Assembly: GCA_016271365.2 (NCBI GenBank)
Contig: CM028129.1
Location: 458,690,501-458,754,500, forward strand
DNA length: 64,000 bases
From: Neoceratodus forsteri
Lineage: Eukaryota > Chordata > Ceratodontiformes > Ceratodontidae
Direction of reading: 5' to 3'
A model generated the notes under the pieces. That model made no database searches, was not told the origin of the DNA, and worked only from the letters and a program-made list of their open reading frames with translations. The translations under genes were made by a program, and so were the position numbers. Shown here piece after piece: positions 11,532-22,560 of the stretch (positions within the stretch are counted from its first letter, which is position 1; each line of letters opens with the position of its first letter).

Positions 11532-12512
11532 ATGGACCAGGGTGAGGGAATGTCTGGAGCAGGGGCAGTTCTGGAAGACTGTGGTAGGCATTGCATTGTT
11601 CACACACGTGGGTGGGCATGGCCTCCAGTTCCTGTTGGACCAATCCAAAATTTTGAGTGTTCCCCTGAAGCAGGACCAGTGCCTCCTCCTGACTCTGAGG
11701 CAGTTGAACCACCACCACCACCATGTCCTGTACCAGCTCCAGCACCAGGTCCTCTGGACTGGGATGTGCCTGTGCCCTTGGGCCCTGGTCTGGATACCAT
11801 TCCTTTTGAGCACCATGACCAGCCAGCTGCCAGTGCATCTGGCCCTCCCCTGCCTGTGCCTGGTCCTCTCCACACCTCTGTTGTTTGGGAGTTTTTTGAC
11901 TGTGTTGGGGGACAGCAGTACAGTCAGGTTCTGCCTATGTCAGGTGGAAGTGTGCCATGGCCCTCAGGGGACTCACCTGGGGACTGGGGCCAGCACACCC
12001 ATTTGGAGTGGAAGGATACCACAGAATGGGCCAGGCATGCAGCTGCTGGCCCTTCTGTGGCAGAGGGTGTAGCTGTGAATGGCAGCAGCTCTAAGAAGAG
12101 GAAAGTCAGAGCAGCACCTGCTGCTCCACCAGAACCCCCACCACCACCAGCAGCAGCTGAGCCTATAGAATATGTGGACCCCAGAGAACTGCCTGTAATT
12201 CAGGCTGACCTGGCAGTTCTCTGGAGTGCTGTCAAGGAGAACAATGAGAGGGTGAGTGCTGTCCAGCAGCAGTTGGATTGCACAGAGGGACATCTGTTAC
12301 AAATTATGTCCATGCTGGCACTGCTGCTGGACCACCAGGGGATCCCACAAATCTTTTTTTCCTCACACCATGTGTCCCCCCCCAACACCTTCCCTGCTGT
12401 GTTAAAATGTATTCCTCCACCATCCCCGACCCTTGTATGTAATTATGCCATTTTTTTGTTGTTGTCTGTATGCATTTACACTTTGCATTCTGGCCCCCCT
12501 TCCTTCTGTTAA
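11532..12512 (+). CDS. BED-like, proline-rich coiled-coil protein of hAT-A
   Basis: This is an uninterrupted ORF of 326 codons, the longest in the window. Residues 1-115 are Pro/Gly-rich (PPPPPCPVPAPAPGP at 59-74). Residues 116-170 look like a BED finger: SVVWEFF at the start and HTHLEW with EWARH at the end. The central Cys pair is not visible in this frame (QVLPMSG), although the next frame reads FCLC. SSKKRKV at 186-192 is a basic nuclear-localisation signal. Residues 222-268 form heptads suited to a coiled coil. The tail after about 270 may be read-through of a decayed stop. It converges on the transposase, and AATAAA lies at 12742. A DNA-binding accessory protein is my inference; no family is recognised. 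Confidence 0.6.
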   Translation: MDQGEGMSGAGAVLEDCGRHCIVHTRGWAWPPVPVGPIQNFECSPEAGPVPPPDSEAVEPPPPPCPVPAPAPGPLDWDVPVPLGPGLDTIPFEHHDQPAASASGPPLPVPGPLHTSVVWEFFDCVGGQQYSQVLPMSGGSVPWPSGDSPGDWGQHTHLEWKDTTEWARHAAAGPSVAEGVAVNGSSSKKRKVRAAPAAPPEPPPPPAAAEPIEYVDPRELPVIQADLAVLWSAVKENNERVSAVQQQLDCTEGHLLQIMSMLALLLDHQGIPQIFFSSHHVSPPNTFPAVLKCIPPPSPTLVCNYAIFLLLSVCIYTLHSGPPSFC

Positions 12513-12741
12513 GTGTGTGTGTGTGTGTGTATGCTGTTTTGGTGCCTCATTAATGTTTACTTTCTATCGCAGAGTATTTGGGGAAAAGCAGGACTGAGCA
12601 GTGCAAGTATACTGTGCTAAACTGTATGTATGCAGTCAGTCTTCTTTCCTGTGTGTGTATTTACTGCAGACAATGTCAAGCTTCTTGCAAACATATATAT
12701 GCTGATTGCTGTCTGACTTGTTGCTGTGTTTATGGTATAAA

Positions 12742-12747
12742 AATAAA
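12742..12747 (+). terminator. Poly(A) signal for the plus-strand hAT-A ORF
   Basis: AATAAA lies 230 bases after the stop of the 326-codon ORF, inside the left palindrome arm, in the context ataaaaataaagataagaa. Confidence 0.55.
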
Positions 12748-13332
12748 GATAAGAATATATAATCTATATTTTATTTGTTAGGAGATCACAGCAAAGAAAA
12801 AATCCTGCTTTTCAACAAACTGTATCCAACAGACATGAAGTATTGTTGATGCACCCAAAATATTTCATGGTGTACAGACAATATAAAGTCAGAAAATATA
12901 TATGTCCAGTTCACTGCCACCACACTGTACTGCCACATTCCTTCTTTTCATGATTTGTTCTGGAATATGTCTTTCTAGTTTACACTGGAAGTGTCAGTTT
13001 TGCAGCAAGTTGATGTATACTATACTATGACTTGGCACCAGTGGTAGCACAGTGGGGTGGCAGTGGACTGCAGGACCTGTTATATATTCTGACTTGAACG
13101 TGTCTGTACACCATAAAATATGCTGGGTGGCTTAGCAATATTTTATGTCTGTTTGGTATGGTTTGTTTAAAAGCATGATTTTTTGTGCTAATATCTCCAC
13201 AAAGTCATGTGTGTACTGTGTCTGTGTGAGTGATTGAGATGCACACTGGCCCAAGACCTCTGAAAACATATTATATCACTTTGTCAGCTGCCATTGATGG
13301 TACAAATAAAATATACAATATATATTCTTATC

Positions 13333-13338
13333 TTTATT
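13333..13338 (-). terminator. Mirror-image poly(A) signal for the minus strand
   Basis: AATAAA occurs on the minus strand in the right palindrome arm, in the same context (aagaataaagataagaa) as the plus-strand copy. It could serve the leftward transposase transcript if that transcript has introns or a long 3' UTR. Confidence 0.45.
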
Positions 13339-13559
13339 CTTTATGCCATAAACTCTGCAACAAGTCAGCATCAGCATATATACATGTTTGCAACTTGCAA
13401 GAAGCTGGACAGTGTCTGCACACACAGGAAAGAAGATGGACTGCACACATGTAGTTTAGCACAGTATAATTGCACTGCTCAGTCCTGCTTTTTTGACAAA
13501 TACTTCACAATAGCATGAGAGAAAGTAAACAGTACTGAGGCTACAAAAATATTTACCAG

Positions 13560-13925
13560 ACTCACTAGAATTCCCAATCCCAAAATGCAACTGTCTTGCG
13601 TCCAGAAAATTCCCTAGTGCTGATGAAGTGAAATTGTAGCATAACAAGAATTGCAAATTCTCCCTGAATTAATGGCTCAGTCAGTCATGCACATAGTACT
13701 CTCACACAGTACCAGAATTATTGTGCATCCCAAAATGCAACTGTCTCATGTCCAGAAAATTCACATGTGCTAGCAAAGTGAAATGAGAGTGTAATGTGAA
13801 ATGCAAAGTGTCCCAGAATTAATGGCGCCACTCAGTCATGTGTGCAGTACTCACAGACAGTCCCCAGAATAATTGTGCATCCCCAAAATGCAGCTGTCTT
13901 GGGTCCAGAAAATTCACAAGTGCTG
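13560..13925. repeat. Tandem repeats of about 150 bp in hAT-A (3 units)
   Basis: caaaatgcaactgtct recurs at 13581, 13731 and about 13884. Each copy is followed by 'ccagaaaattc', a segment of about 100 bp and 'gaattaatggc'. hAT-B has four units of the same family, inverted, at 56760-57350. Confidence 0.88.
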
Positions 13926-14214
13926 CTATTGCATTTACATGTAATGCTGCTGTGTGTATTGACCTTACTATGATGATGATGTCATGATGCACAGTGTCTT
14001 GCAAAATCATGTGAAGGAGGGATACCATGACATGAATGATCATTCAGTATTCCATCACAAATGATGACAGTGAGAGAACTGTTGCTTGTCCAAGTGTGCT
14101 GCAATGCAATCACCTCATCCGGATGGAAGGTGTTTTGTGTGTACATTAACGGTAGTCTTGGTGAGTTGATATATATATACACATATACATATGTGCATTT
14201 TCTTGATGGGGGTT

Positions 14215-14216
<2 letters not shown>

Positions 14217-14283
<67 letters not shown>
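14217..14283. repeat. (TA)n microsatellite
   Basis: Two TA runs are separated by 'tgtatatta'. hAT-B carries a (TATC)n tract at the equivalent place (56388-56440). Confidence 0.95.
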
Positions 14284-14289
<6 letters not shown>

Positions 14290-14299
14290 CTCATTGCAT

Positions 14300-15420
14300 T
14301 ATTTTGCATCATAGGTCACATACTGTTGGTGTGCACATTCCAATGCTTGGTGAGAAATTTTGGTGTTGGAATTGGAAATGGAATACTGTCAAGCCAATGA
14401 AGGTAAGCATGTTTTTGGTGGGGGCATATTTGCAAGTAGACATCATTAATGGTTTATTATTTGGTTACTTCTTCTCAGATTTTATCTGCATCCTTCTCCA
14501 GTCTGGTAATGATGGTCATGGTTATTATTGATTCAAACGACTTCTGCTTGTTGCATGTCTGCCTCAGCCTGTGAGGGGGAGGCATGATGTTGAAGAAGTT
14601 CTTTGGATTAGGCAACTATGACGCCACAGAGCATCTGGAAGTTTCCTAAAAAGAGAAATGAAGGACACTACAACCTGATTGCAGCTGTAAGACATTATGT
14701 TTAAACCATGGCTGTTCCACCACAGGTATCTGGAGTAACACAGATAGCAAGCTGTCCCACTGCAATCACCAGATAACAATTTAAATACCAGGCTACAACA
14801 AATACACTGTGTCAGTGTCCCTGTGCCTCAACTCAAGTTAAATTTTAAAACCACATCTTGCCAAGTAACACAACCTCAGTCAAACTTTTTTCAACACTGT
14901 CATGACTGCAGCAGAAAATTTTGAATAAAGTGCATAATATGTTGCAGAAACATTTTTTGTGATGTACATGTCATCTAGTTTATAATCATCAGTCGGATGT
15001 TTTGCACTGTTATAAAAATAGGAACAGAGGAAATAAAATTGATATACTTACCAGTATGGATTGGAAATGGATATCCCATATGTCCCTGTCGACAGTACTG
15101 CTGATGTAGCATTAATACAGACCTTCAGCAAAAGACAGTCCATTGTTGTTAACCTGCAGGAAAACAAAATAAGTTGACCATATGTGTTTGACCTTTGCAG
15201 CTCAAAAAAGCTACAGAAAACAAAACACACAGCTAAAGGAAGTTGAATAGTATGAAAAACCATCAGCACACATACTCACTTTATAGTGTTCATGGTAAGA
15301 AGCCTTGTGCCTGTGGCTCATGGATGTGATCTCCTGTTTGACTCCCTCTGTCTTAGCATGGTCAAGACATGTAAAGGAAAACATTGTCACAATAGTGGTG
15401 GTGGTTGGTGGTGATCGCAG
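14300..15420. other. hAT-A middle region, possible transposase 3' exons
   Basis: The part 14300-14420 matches hAT-B 56250-56370 in inverse orientation, including a conserved plus-strand donor-like caatgaaggtaag (14395-14407). On the minus strand a segment between an ag at about 15150 and a gtaagtat donor at about 15051-15058 could be an exon. The missing hAT dimerisation region should lie in this interval if it exists; I could not identify it. Confidence 0.35.
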
Positions 15421-15439
15421 CTGAGGCACATGATGACAT

Positions 15440-16050
15440 TCCTTCTCACATCTTCCTGCATCTGGTGGTGGTGGCAGTGGCTAATGGCAGTATTATGGTG
15501 GTGGTGGTCCAGAGGGGCACACAAAGTCATTTCCCCCAGTGGCAATGGCTTACAGTGGTTTCATGGTGGTGGTCTGGGTGGGCACATGGTGACATTTCCT
15601 ACAGTGGTGGCAGTGGCTAGCAGTGTTATTATGGTGGTGGTGGTCTGGGGGGCACACAATGTCATTCCCCCAGTGGCAGTGACTAGCAGTGGTTTCATGG
15701 TGGAAGTCCAGTGGGGGCACACAGTGACATTCCCTATAGTGACACTGGCTAACAGCAGTCTTATGGTGGTGGTCTGGGGGGCACACAAAGTCATTCCCTC
15801 TGGTGGCAGTGGCTAACAGTGGTCTTATGGTGATGGTGGTCCAGGGTGGCACACGGTGACATTCCCTATAGTGGCACTGGCTAACAGCAGTCTTATGGTG
15901 GTGGTGGTACGGAAGGGCACACAAAGTAATTCCCCCTGGTGGCAGTGGCTAACAGCAGTTTCATGGTGGTAGTAAAGGGGGGCACACAGTGATATTCCCT
16001 ATAGTGGCACTGGCTAACAGCAGTCTTATGGTGGTGGTGGTGCAGGGGCC
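15440..16050. repeat. About 65-bp minisatellite with alternating unit types
   Basis: About nine units begin with 'ggcacacaaagtcatt' or 'ggcacacagtgacattcc' and end with 'cttatggtggtggtgg'. Two versions alternate: one with 'tcattccccctggtggcagtgg', the other with 'cattccctatagtggcactgg'. This gives a dimeric higher-order period of about 130 bp. Open frames on both strands here (His/Cys-rich on the minus strand) are by-products of the repeat. Confidence 0.88.
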
Positions 16051-16183
16051 AGGATATATTGTGCTCTGTGTTACAAATGTGACATGACATATAGAATTTT
16101 AGTCACTCTGAGTGGGACACTCATTTAATTTTGTGAAAAAGAAAACATGTATCATACCACAAATGTGACAGCCTTTTAACCAC

Positions 16184-18400
16184 TTAAATTAAAATCTGAC
16201 AAACATTGACTTCATCATCATCCTCATAAAGAAAGCTGCCCTCACAGTCATCTATGTCTGAATTCTGACCACTGGGAAATTCTTTCTCCATTGTGTCATC
16301 ATCTATGTCAGTGGTAGGCCATTTCATGCTGCCACTGCCAGTGCCACCAGGATGGTCCATTTCTCCATCAGCAGAAGCATGACTAGGCTGGGGTATGAAT
16401 ACTGAGGTTGCAATCTTAGCTGGTATGCTTGATATGCCTCCAGGTTCACCTTCAGCCTGATTATGCTGCTGAGGTTTGATGACCTTTGCACGTGACTTCT
16501 GTGTCCCATGAACCAAGTACACCAGTTGCCCACTGACATTTTTTACCTGTTCAGGCCCGCCCTCCAGTACTGAGGCAATTCCACATTTGTATCGTAGGTC
16601 CAGCATTGTTGCTATTGCAAAGTTGTCACTACACTTGAATGCTCAAGATGTGATGATTCTGGTCAAATACTGTCAGCATGTGTTTCAGCAACATACTGCT
16701 AGCACTGTCTCCGGCAACATCAAGGCTGTGCTGTACATTCACCAATGTCTGCCTCAGCACCTGCAACAGTGGAACTTATTGTCTAATGGAGGCAGACTCA
16801 CCACTCATTGCCTGTGTGGCATGTTCAAAATGCCTCAAAATTGTTATTACAGAGTCCATGAGGTGCCACTGTTCAGTCGTCATAGACATGGAGGCCCCAG
16901 AAGTGTCACAGCTAGTGTGCATGACAAAATAGTCTGAGATGGCTTTGTATTGTTCATACAACCTCTCTGCCATGTATAAAGTGGAGTTCCACTGGGTGAC
17001 AGCTTCCAACTTCAAGCGGTGCTGAGGGAGGCTGTTTCGGATCTGCAACTGCCAAAGTTGGTCACAGGCTTTTGCAGAGTGTGAATAGTGAGAACAGATA
17101 CAGTGTGCAGCTGTCAGCATTTCCTTTACATCAGGGTGCTGCAGGAACTCCTGCACCACAAGATTTAAACAGTGGGCCATGTATGGAAGCCGACAAAAGC
17201 CACCATTCATGATGCATTTCATCACACTTGACCCATTGTCACTGTCTATGAACCCAGCTCTCAGGGACAGGGGGTTCAGCCACTCATCAGTGTCCATCAG
17301 TACCAAGTCCATGTTTCACCAGTGTGTGAACAGGTCACATTGCACATAGCAGTTGTTGCATGCTGTTGAATTCCTGGAAGACTGCTACTATGACACTCCA
17401 CCTTACTACACTGATTATTCACACTACCAACAGCACAAACAACACCTGGCACCTGTTTCCAATGTGCAGTTAAGCACAAATATGAACTCCCTACTGTTTG
17501 GCCACCTGTCCATATATCCATACTTAAGTGGATGAATAGACAGGAGGAATGTTGAAGAGCATGTCTTACAGAGTTGGACGCAGTAAGGTACAACTCAGGG
17601 ACAGCATGGGTCAAAAAGTATATCCTGGATGGGACTTTTCATTTTGGACAGGCATGTGCAGCAAACTGCTGGAACCCAGAATTCTCCACAAAGGAGAAGG
17701 GCAAAAGATCAATTGCCAATATTTCAGCTACAGCATCATTAAGTTCATGTGACACTGTATGATTGGGTGGGTACTTCAGCTTATGCGCAAAAGCACTCTG
17801 TAACGTGAGTTGACTTGAACATTTTACATGGGGTATGATGACAGATGGTTCTGCTGTGTGAATGGCAAGGAGTGGAGTGTGGACATGTGATGAAGATGGT
17901 TGTACAGGTGATGATGACAAACCCACAAATGCAGTTATTTTCCCAGATTTACCAAGCGGGGTTGATGTACCACTTACACTACTCTCACCACCACTGGATA
18001 ACATTTCAAAATCATTATGCTCTTCTGCCTGTAGTAATCCTCAGCTCTTATTTCATCACTACTGCACACATTCAATTTCCTACTTGATTTTACAGTCATG
18101 GAAGGGGATAACATGCTCATTATAGTTGATGACGAGGGTGAACGCCCCACTGTGGTATTAGCTGCCATCTTGTGCTGGGTCCACAGTGCCATGTGCCTGT
18201 TCTTAAGATGTGTACGTTGTCCGCCTGTGCCCAGATGGCTCCCTTTTTAACCTTGACTCACACACACATGGAAAACTTAGCAGATTGCAACTGACTCATC
18301 ATTTGCATCTTGCACAAAAATAATCCCAAACAAGAGATTGTGATGTTCTAGTTTTAACATGTCCATGATGCTGCTTATTTGACTCTATTTTTTGAGCCAT
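16184..18400 (-). pseudogene. hAT transposase with N-terminal BED finger (broken)
   Basis: Reading leftward, the likely start is at 18400 (MAQKIES). A BED-type DNA-binding finger follows: SLVWDYF near 18310, then GTGGQRTHLKNRH and WTQH near 18230-18180. FVENSGFQQFAAHACPK near 17690-17640 is a hAT N-terminal block, and MDIWTGGQTVGSSYLCLTAHW near 17530-17470 corresponds to the catalytic-region block with conserved Asp and Trp. FIDSDNGSSV and AHCLNLVVQEFLQHP lie near 17250-17140, TQWNSTLYMAERLYEQ near 17000-16950, and MLDLRYK near 16600. At least five frameshifts or stops separate them. The C-terminal dimerisation block is not visible; instead an acidic tail ends at 16184. The family assignment is firm. 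Confidence 0.88.
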
Positions 18401-18926
18401 GAAGTGGAGTGTGTGCTACATGATTTTTCAAGCAGGACACACTTAGACTGCAACTGACCACTATGACTACCTATCATTATTACTGGGTCATCATCATCAT
18501 CATCATCACCAGCAACTGAAACTGATGAATCACAACTTTTTATGGGGGGGTAATGCAAACAAACCCAGACACAGCCACCTGAATTTCTTTTTCTCCGGTT
18601 CCCAACTGGGTCACTTACATCATCATCATCATATTCATCAACATCACCCACATCCACATTTTCTGCTTGGATGCTGGCATGTGGACTGCATGTTGCAACC
18701 AAAGCAACATCATCATCATCATCAGAGTCATCATCATCAACACCACCATCACCTGATATTTTTTCACCGCATGTGAATCACTGCATAGCAAGTGCATGAC
18801 CTGAACCACGGTGGAAGAAATGTCACATTGTATGCTATCATTGGCATGATGATCAGAATCCTCATGTTCAGTTACTAGGATGTTACTGGGGAGTATGACA
18901 TAATCTACACTGCCACTCACCGGCAC
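18385..18926 (-). other. Acidic, (CAT/ATG)n-rich segment upstream of the transposase
   Basis: GAT/CATC triplet runs (18490-18510, 18620-18640, 18705-18735) encode Asp runs on the minus strand, as in a 105-codon frame ending at 18385 just before the transposase start. This could be an acidic N-terminal extension or simply triplet repeat expansion. The frame is not continuous with the BED finger. Confidence 0.4.
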
Positions 18927-18929
18927 TGC

Positions 18930-20363
18930 TTCACACTCTACTATATTTTTGGATATGGTAAACTGGTCAGAAATGGAACTTTAGGCAGCAAAACTCATAC
19001 CACCAGCAGCAACTGCACTAACACCACCAGCTGGGACAACATAATCTCTCCTACTAAGAGTGAAGCTACTGATTGCACTGAAAAAACATTGAAGGAGAAA
19101 TATGTTTTTCACATCAGCAATGCACTTCTGCGATTGTTACTACCATGCCCACAATCTTACCACTGGCAGCAGTGCCAAGCAGAAACAGCTTTGCTTGCAC
19201 ATCTCTTTGTGGGCATTTTGGGAGATCAACAAGAATATTTTAAACAAATTTAGATTTTGGAATGTTCACTCTAGGTGGGGCAGGGGTGGGATGCTGGATG
19301 TGAAGCCAAAAAAACAACTGTGGCTTCAACAACAGATACAGACGCAAAGTCACACCAAGTTCAACAACACCTTAACTAACCAGTGTGGCTGAAGTCACAA
19401 ACAACACAATCTGGAAAATAATTCCTTTTGCGGTGGAGGGGCACTGACTGCAGATTACAGCAGTGCAAAACCAAGAAAAGATACCACAATGGCAGTACAA
19501 AATCACGCGGCTGCAGTGGATAGCAGCTTCACACTGCTGGCCTGCAATTACACTGTGGCACAATAAAAGGTGTATTATTTGATGTAGCAAATTGAAAACT
19601 TCAGTAATATACCATGCATTTTAAACAACCTGAAATTATGCACTGCTGCACCAGATCCACAACATGCAATCAGCAAAAAGTCAACAATTACTGAAAATAT
19701 TACTGTGTTACATTAACACAGTCAGTTATATAACAAAAATACAACCAAAACACAAAGAACTCCCCATTTCTCCAACTTAAATACCTACACCACATATAGC
19801 CCTCCCCAAAGCACACTTTCACTGTCTTTTAGTACACAGCCTCAAAATTGTACATTAACATTCAAAATACACACACAAACAATAAAGGCTCGATGATATG
19901 AGCACAGGAGGGTTTCCTAAAATCGATGAACTAAAGTTTGAGCAAAAAACAAAATACTCAAAAAGGCTTTTCTAACTGCTTTTAGAAGGTCTGAATCACA
20001 GAGAGCTCTCAGAGCAGACTGTCTCCTACAGCTTCCTACGCACACTACCCTGAACTGAGGCTGTGCAGAACAATTTAGAGGCGATGTGACCTGAAATCCC
20101 ATGAATCACTGCAAAATTCACCTTCGGAGCTTAAAAACAAGGTGAACTGAGGTAACATACGTTGTTTTCAATGCACTTCACCTTAAAATTAGTGGAGTAG
20201 TGGTTTGGGGAAGGCAGAGTAATGTGAAGTCATTGTTTTCAATGGACTTCATGTTGCCCATTATGATGAGAAGTACTTCACTTTGCATTATGGAGTACTC
20301 GCATTCGCCTTCACCTTGTGAATCACTTCATGGAGCTTAATTGAGCCCACTTCACCCACACTA
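18930..20363 (-). repeat. hAT-A right end and subterminal region
   Basis: The part 19370-20363 is the reverse complement of hAT-B 46805-47860. Landmarks are ctctaaattgttctgcacag (complement near 20066-20085), 'cagcctcagttca', and many GAAGT/ACTTC motifs at 20150-20340 that probably serve as transposase binding sites. The end is the TAGTGTGGGTG inverted repeat at 20353-20363. Confidence 0.85.
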
Positions 20364-20371
20364 ACCACATG
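20364..20371. repeat. Target-site duplication, right of hAT-A
   Basis: accacatg matches gccacaag at 10907-10914 at 6 of 8 positions. Confidence 0.65.
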
Positions 20372-20479
20372 ACACAGTCATCTGAGTCTGCTCCTGAGCT
20401 AGGGTCATTGGCATGTCAGCATGACACACTGCTGCTGGGCCACCAGGGTGAGTGACTCTTCTTAGTTCTTAGTTTCTTC

Positions 20480-20800
20480 TCCCATTTATACTTTTACCAA
20501 TATGTCAGTTACAGCAGTGTCTCCTTCCTGTTATGATAGTGTCTCCTAGCATTTATGGCAGGGTCTTAGTCTAGTGATACCAGTGCCTTCTCCCAGTTGT
20601 ATCAGTTGTGCCAGTGTCTCCTCCAGTTAAGGCAGAATCTCATCCCAGTTCTATCGTTGTCTCCACCTAGTTAAACTAGACTCCAGTACAGCAGCATGTG
20701 CTCCCACTTATGTCCGTGTATCCTCCCAGTTACAGCAGTTTCTCATCCCAGTTATGCCAGAGTTTAATCACTGTTCCATCAGCATCTCAGTGTTCTTCCA
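20480..20800. repeat. Decayed minisatellite, patch 2
   Basis: Units of about 22-30 bp are of the type tctcctcccagttataccag, strongly diverged from one another. Confidence 0.6.
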
Positions 20801-21890
20801 GTATAGAGAAGCAGTGAATTTAAACATTTACACACTTCATAAAGCAATGGAAGCGTTCCCAACTTTTCTCAAATTTGTCCAGCAAAGTGTTTTTTTTAAA
20901 AAGGGTTTAACAAACAAAATAACATTGCTTTCCCATGGTATCACATTCCCCAGAATCTTCCCCCCAAACATTAACAAGAGTTTCTCCCATCACCTACCAT
21001 TTATACCCATACCTCCCTACTTCCCTTAGCCCTTATAAAATTTCATTCGAAAATAATCAGTCAGTAGTCAAACATTTACTTCCCCACCCTCATCCAAAGT
21101 AACCCACTGTCCACCCACCAGCCCAGTGTTAGAGATAGACCCCAACCCTACCACCCTGTGAACCCCACCAACCACCTGCTTCCCCAAATGAAGAATGAAA
21201 CACTGGTTCCATGATGCAGCAACCAGCACACCCTTCCCTCCACCAGTCACCAACTCTAAATGAAACCAGTGGTGAGCTAATATAAAAATCACTCAACTGG
21301 CCAGCTGAGAATTCAGTCACAGGATTAATATAGGAGAGCATCTACAGTTAATTCAGAGTCTATGGCAAGGTGGGGGCAAGGCTGTGCCAGTTGCCACTCT
21401 GCTGGACCCATTCTTTATTCATTCTGGAGGTGATTTGAGGAAGGGTGTGGGATCCAGATGGTGCTGGAATAAGGTCTATTTCTGCTACTGTGTTGGATAG
21501 GTGACAGAGGTGGGTTGGTTATTTAAAAATACCACAGATAATGGGTGCAGAAGGAAATGGAACATGTGACAACTAACTTTATCTAATGCAACTTTGACAG
21601 GATTGTGGAGGAGTGAGGCATGGGTGCTAGACTGTGGAAGGGTGGGGGAATACTTGTAAATGGTGGCAGTGGAGGGAGGAGTCTAGTGAATGGTGCAATG
21701 TGGGTGAGGTGTTTTTTTAAAACCTCAAAAACTACATATGGGGCACTTCAATAGTGAAGTCCCCACTTCACCAGGCAAATACACATAGTAGTATTTTTCA
21801 CTACACAAAGATAGGAAACTGTGAAAAGTAGTTTTCATCCTGTGCAGTAGTTTCATGGCCTTGTACATTACTATTCCAATTAAAATAGTA
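20800..21890. other. Unclassified sequence
   Basis: I find no gene or named repeat. A C-rich stretch at 21080-21250 reads through on both strands but shows no domain. Confidence 0.35.
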
Positions 21891-22190
21891 ACTCCCCCCC
21901 AGTTTACCAGTGTCTCTCCAAATTAAGGCAATGTCATCTCCAAGTCCCATCATTCTCTCTCTTTACTTATAGCAGTGTCTCCTTCCAATTGTGTAGTGTA
22001 TCTCACTGTCTTCAGTTACAAAAGTGTTTCACCATAGCCTTTATGTCAGTGTATTATCTCAGTTATACCAGTGTTTAGTCTTAGTTCCACTATTGTCAGT
22101 GGCAGTATTTTCACCTCATAGCTATTCAGTTTCTCTTCCCAACTGCATCAGAGTCTCAGTTTTCCCATTGTGGCCCCAATTATATCAATC
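21890..22190. repeat. Decayed minisatellite, patch 3
   Basis: This has the same unit type as patches 1 and 2 ('cagtttaccagtgtctctcc', 'cagttataccagtgttta'). Confidence 0.55.
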
Positions 22191-22194
22191 TAAC

Positions 22195-22560
22195 CCCCGG
22201 CCGACCCACCAGTGACCCAGGTTTGGGAGTGGACTCGGGTCGCCGGTGGGTCAGCCAGGGATAGATGGGCTAGAGCATCCCATGACAGCTCTCCTACACC
22301 AGGGAGGGTTGGGGCTGCAGCACGCACACTTGCCTGACTCCGAGCGGAGGTTCAGAGTACTGCAAGCCCCTAGTGGTATGGGATGGGCAGCCGCTATACA
22401 GTGCGACGTCGGCACTCTGCACCTTGACGTCAGGGGTCATGCACTATAAGGGAAGTAGAAAAAGGAAAAATAGCCTGCCATCACTGGGAAGATGGTGCCC
22501 CAGAGACATGCCCTCAATGTGGCTTCACCCGCCTATGGTCTCAGACCAAGGAAACACAAG
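22195..22560 (+). promoter_or_regulatory. G+C-rich promoter-like block with perfect CRE and TATA
   Basis: A perfect palindromic CRE, TGACGTCA, lies at 22425-22432, and TATAAG follows 13 bases on at 22445-22450. A second CGACGTCG lies at 22404-22411. Upstream is a palindromic cgacccaccagtgac/gtcgccggtgggtc pair (22201-22250). The base composition is unlike the flanks. This could be the LTR or 5' region of an unrecognised element; I find no coding sequence attached to it. Confidence 0.4.

Larger units (their letters stand above)
12540..13552. repeat. About 1 kb imperfect palindrome between the two hAT-A genes
   Basis: The left arm (12540-12950) and right arm (13070-13552) are reverse complements, with a roughly 90-bp extra segment in the right arm near 13180-13290. 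Paired landmarks are gcaggactgagcagtgcaa (12589-12607) with its complement near 13465-13490, 'cttcttgcaaacatatat' with 'atatatacatgtttgcaacttgcaagaag', and 'catggtgtacagaca' with 'tgtctgtacaccata'. The centre is near 13045. Each arm holds the sequence with the poly(A) hexamer. hAT-B lacks the whole palindrome. Confidence 0.85.
10915..20363. mobile_element. hAT-A, complete 9.4 kb hAT-superfamily DNA transposon
   Basis: The left end is TAGTGATGCAG and the right end, read inward, is TAGTGTGGGTG. Both match the ends of hAT-B (TAGAGATGCAGC and TAGTCGTGGGTG), and both elements have 8-bp target duplications. Inside, left to right, are a plus-strand BED-like accessory ORF (11532-12512), a ~1 kb palindrome with poly(A) signals (12540-13552), ~150-bp tandem repeats (13560-13925), a TA microsatellite, a 65-bp minisatellite (15440-16050), a minus-strand transposase (18400-16184) and a ~1.4 kb right end. 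Usual hAT elements are 2.5-5 kb, so this one is large. The transposase is broken, so the copy is not autonomous today. Confidence 0.88.

Noticed and set aside
11377..11875. Minus-strand ORFs of about 150 and 90 codons
   Set aside because: They are antisense shadows of the Pro-rich plus-strand ORF.
14564..14779. The missing hAT dimerisation domain on the minus strand
   Set aside because: A WWNSH motif and a splice-like ctctttttag are present, but the diagnostic downstream SER-F block cannot be read in any frame.
15430..15924. Open frames of over 120 codons on both strands
   Set aside because: They follow directly from the 65-bp minisatellite; no initiation context or non-repeat domain.
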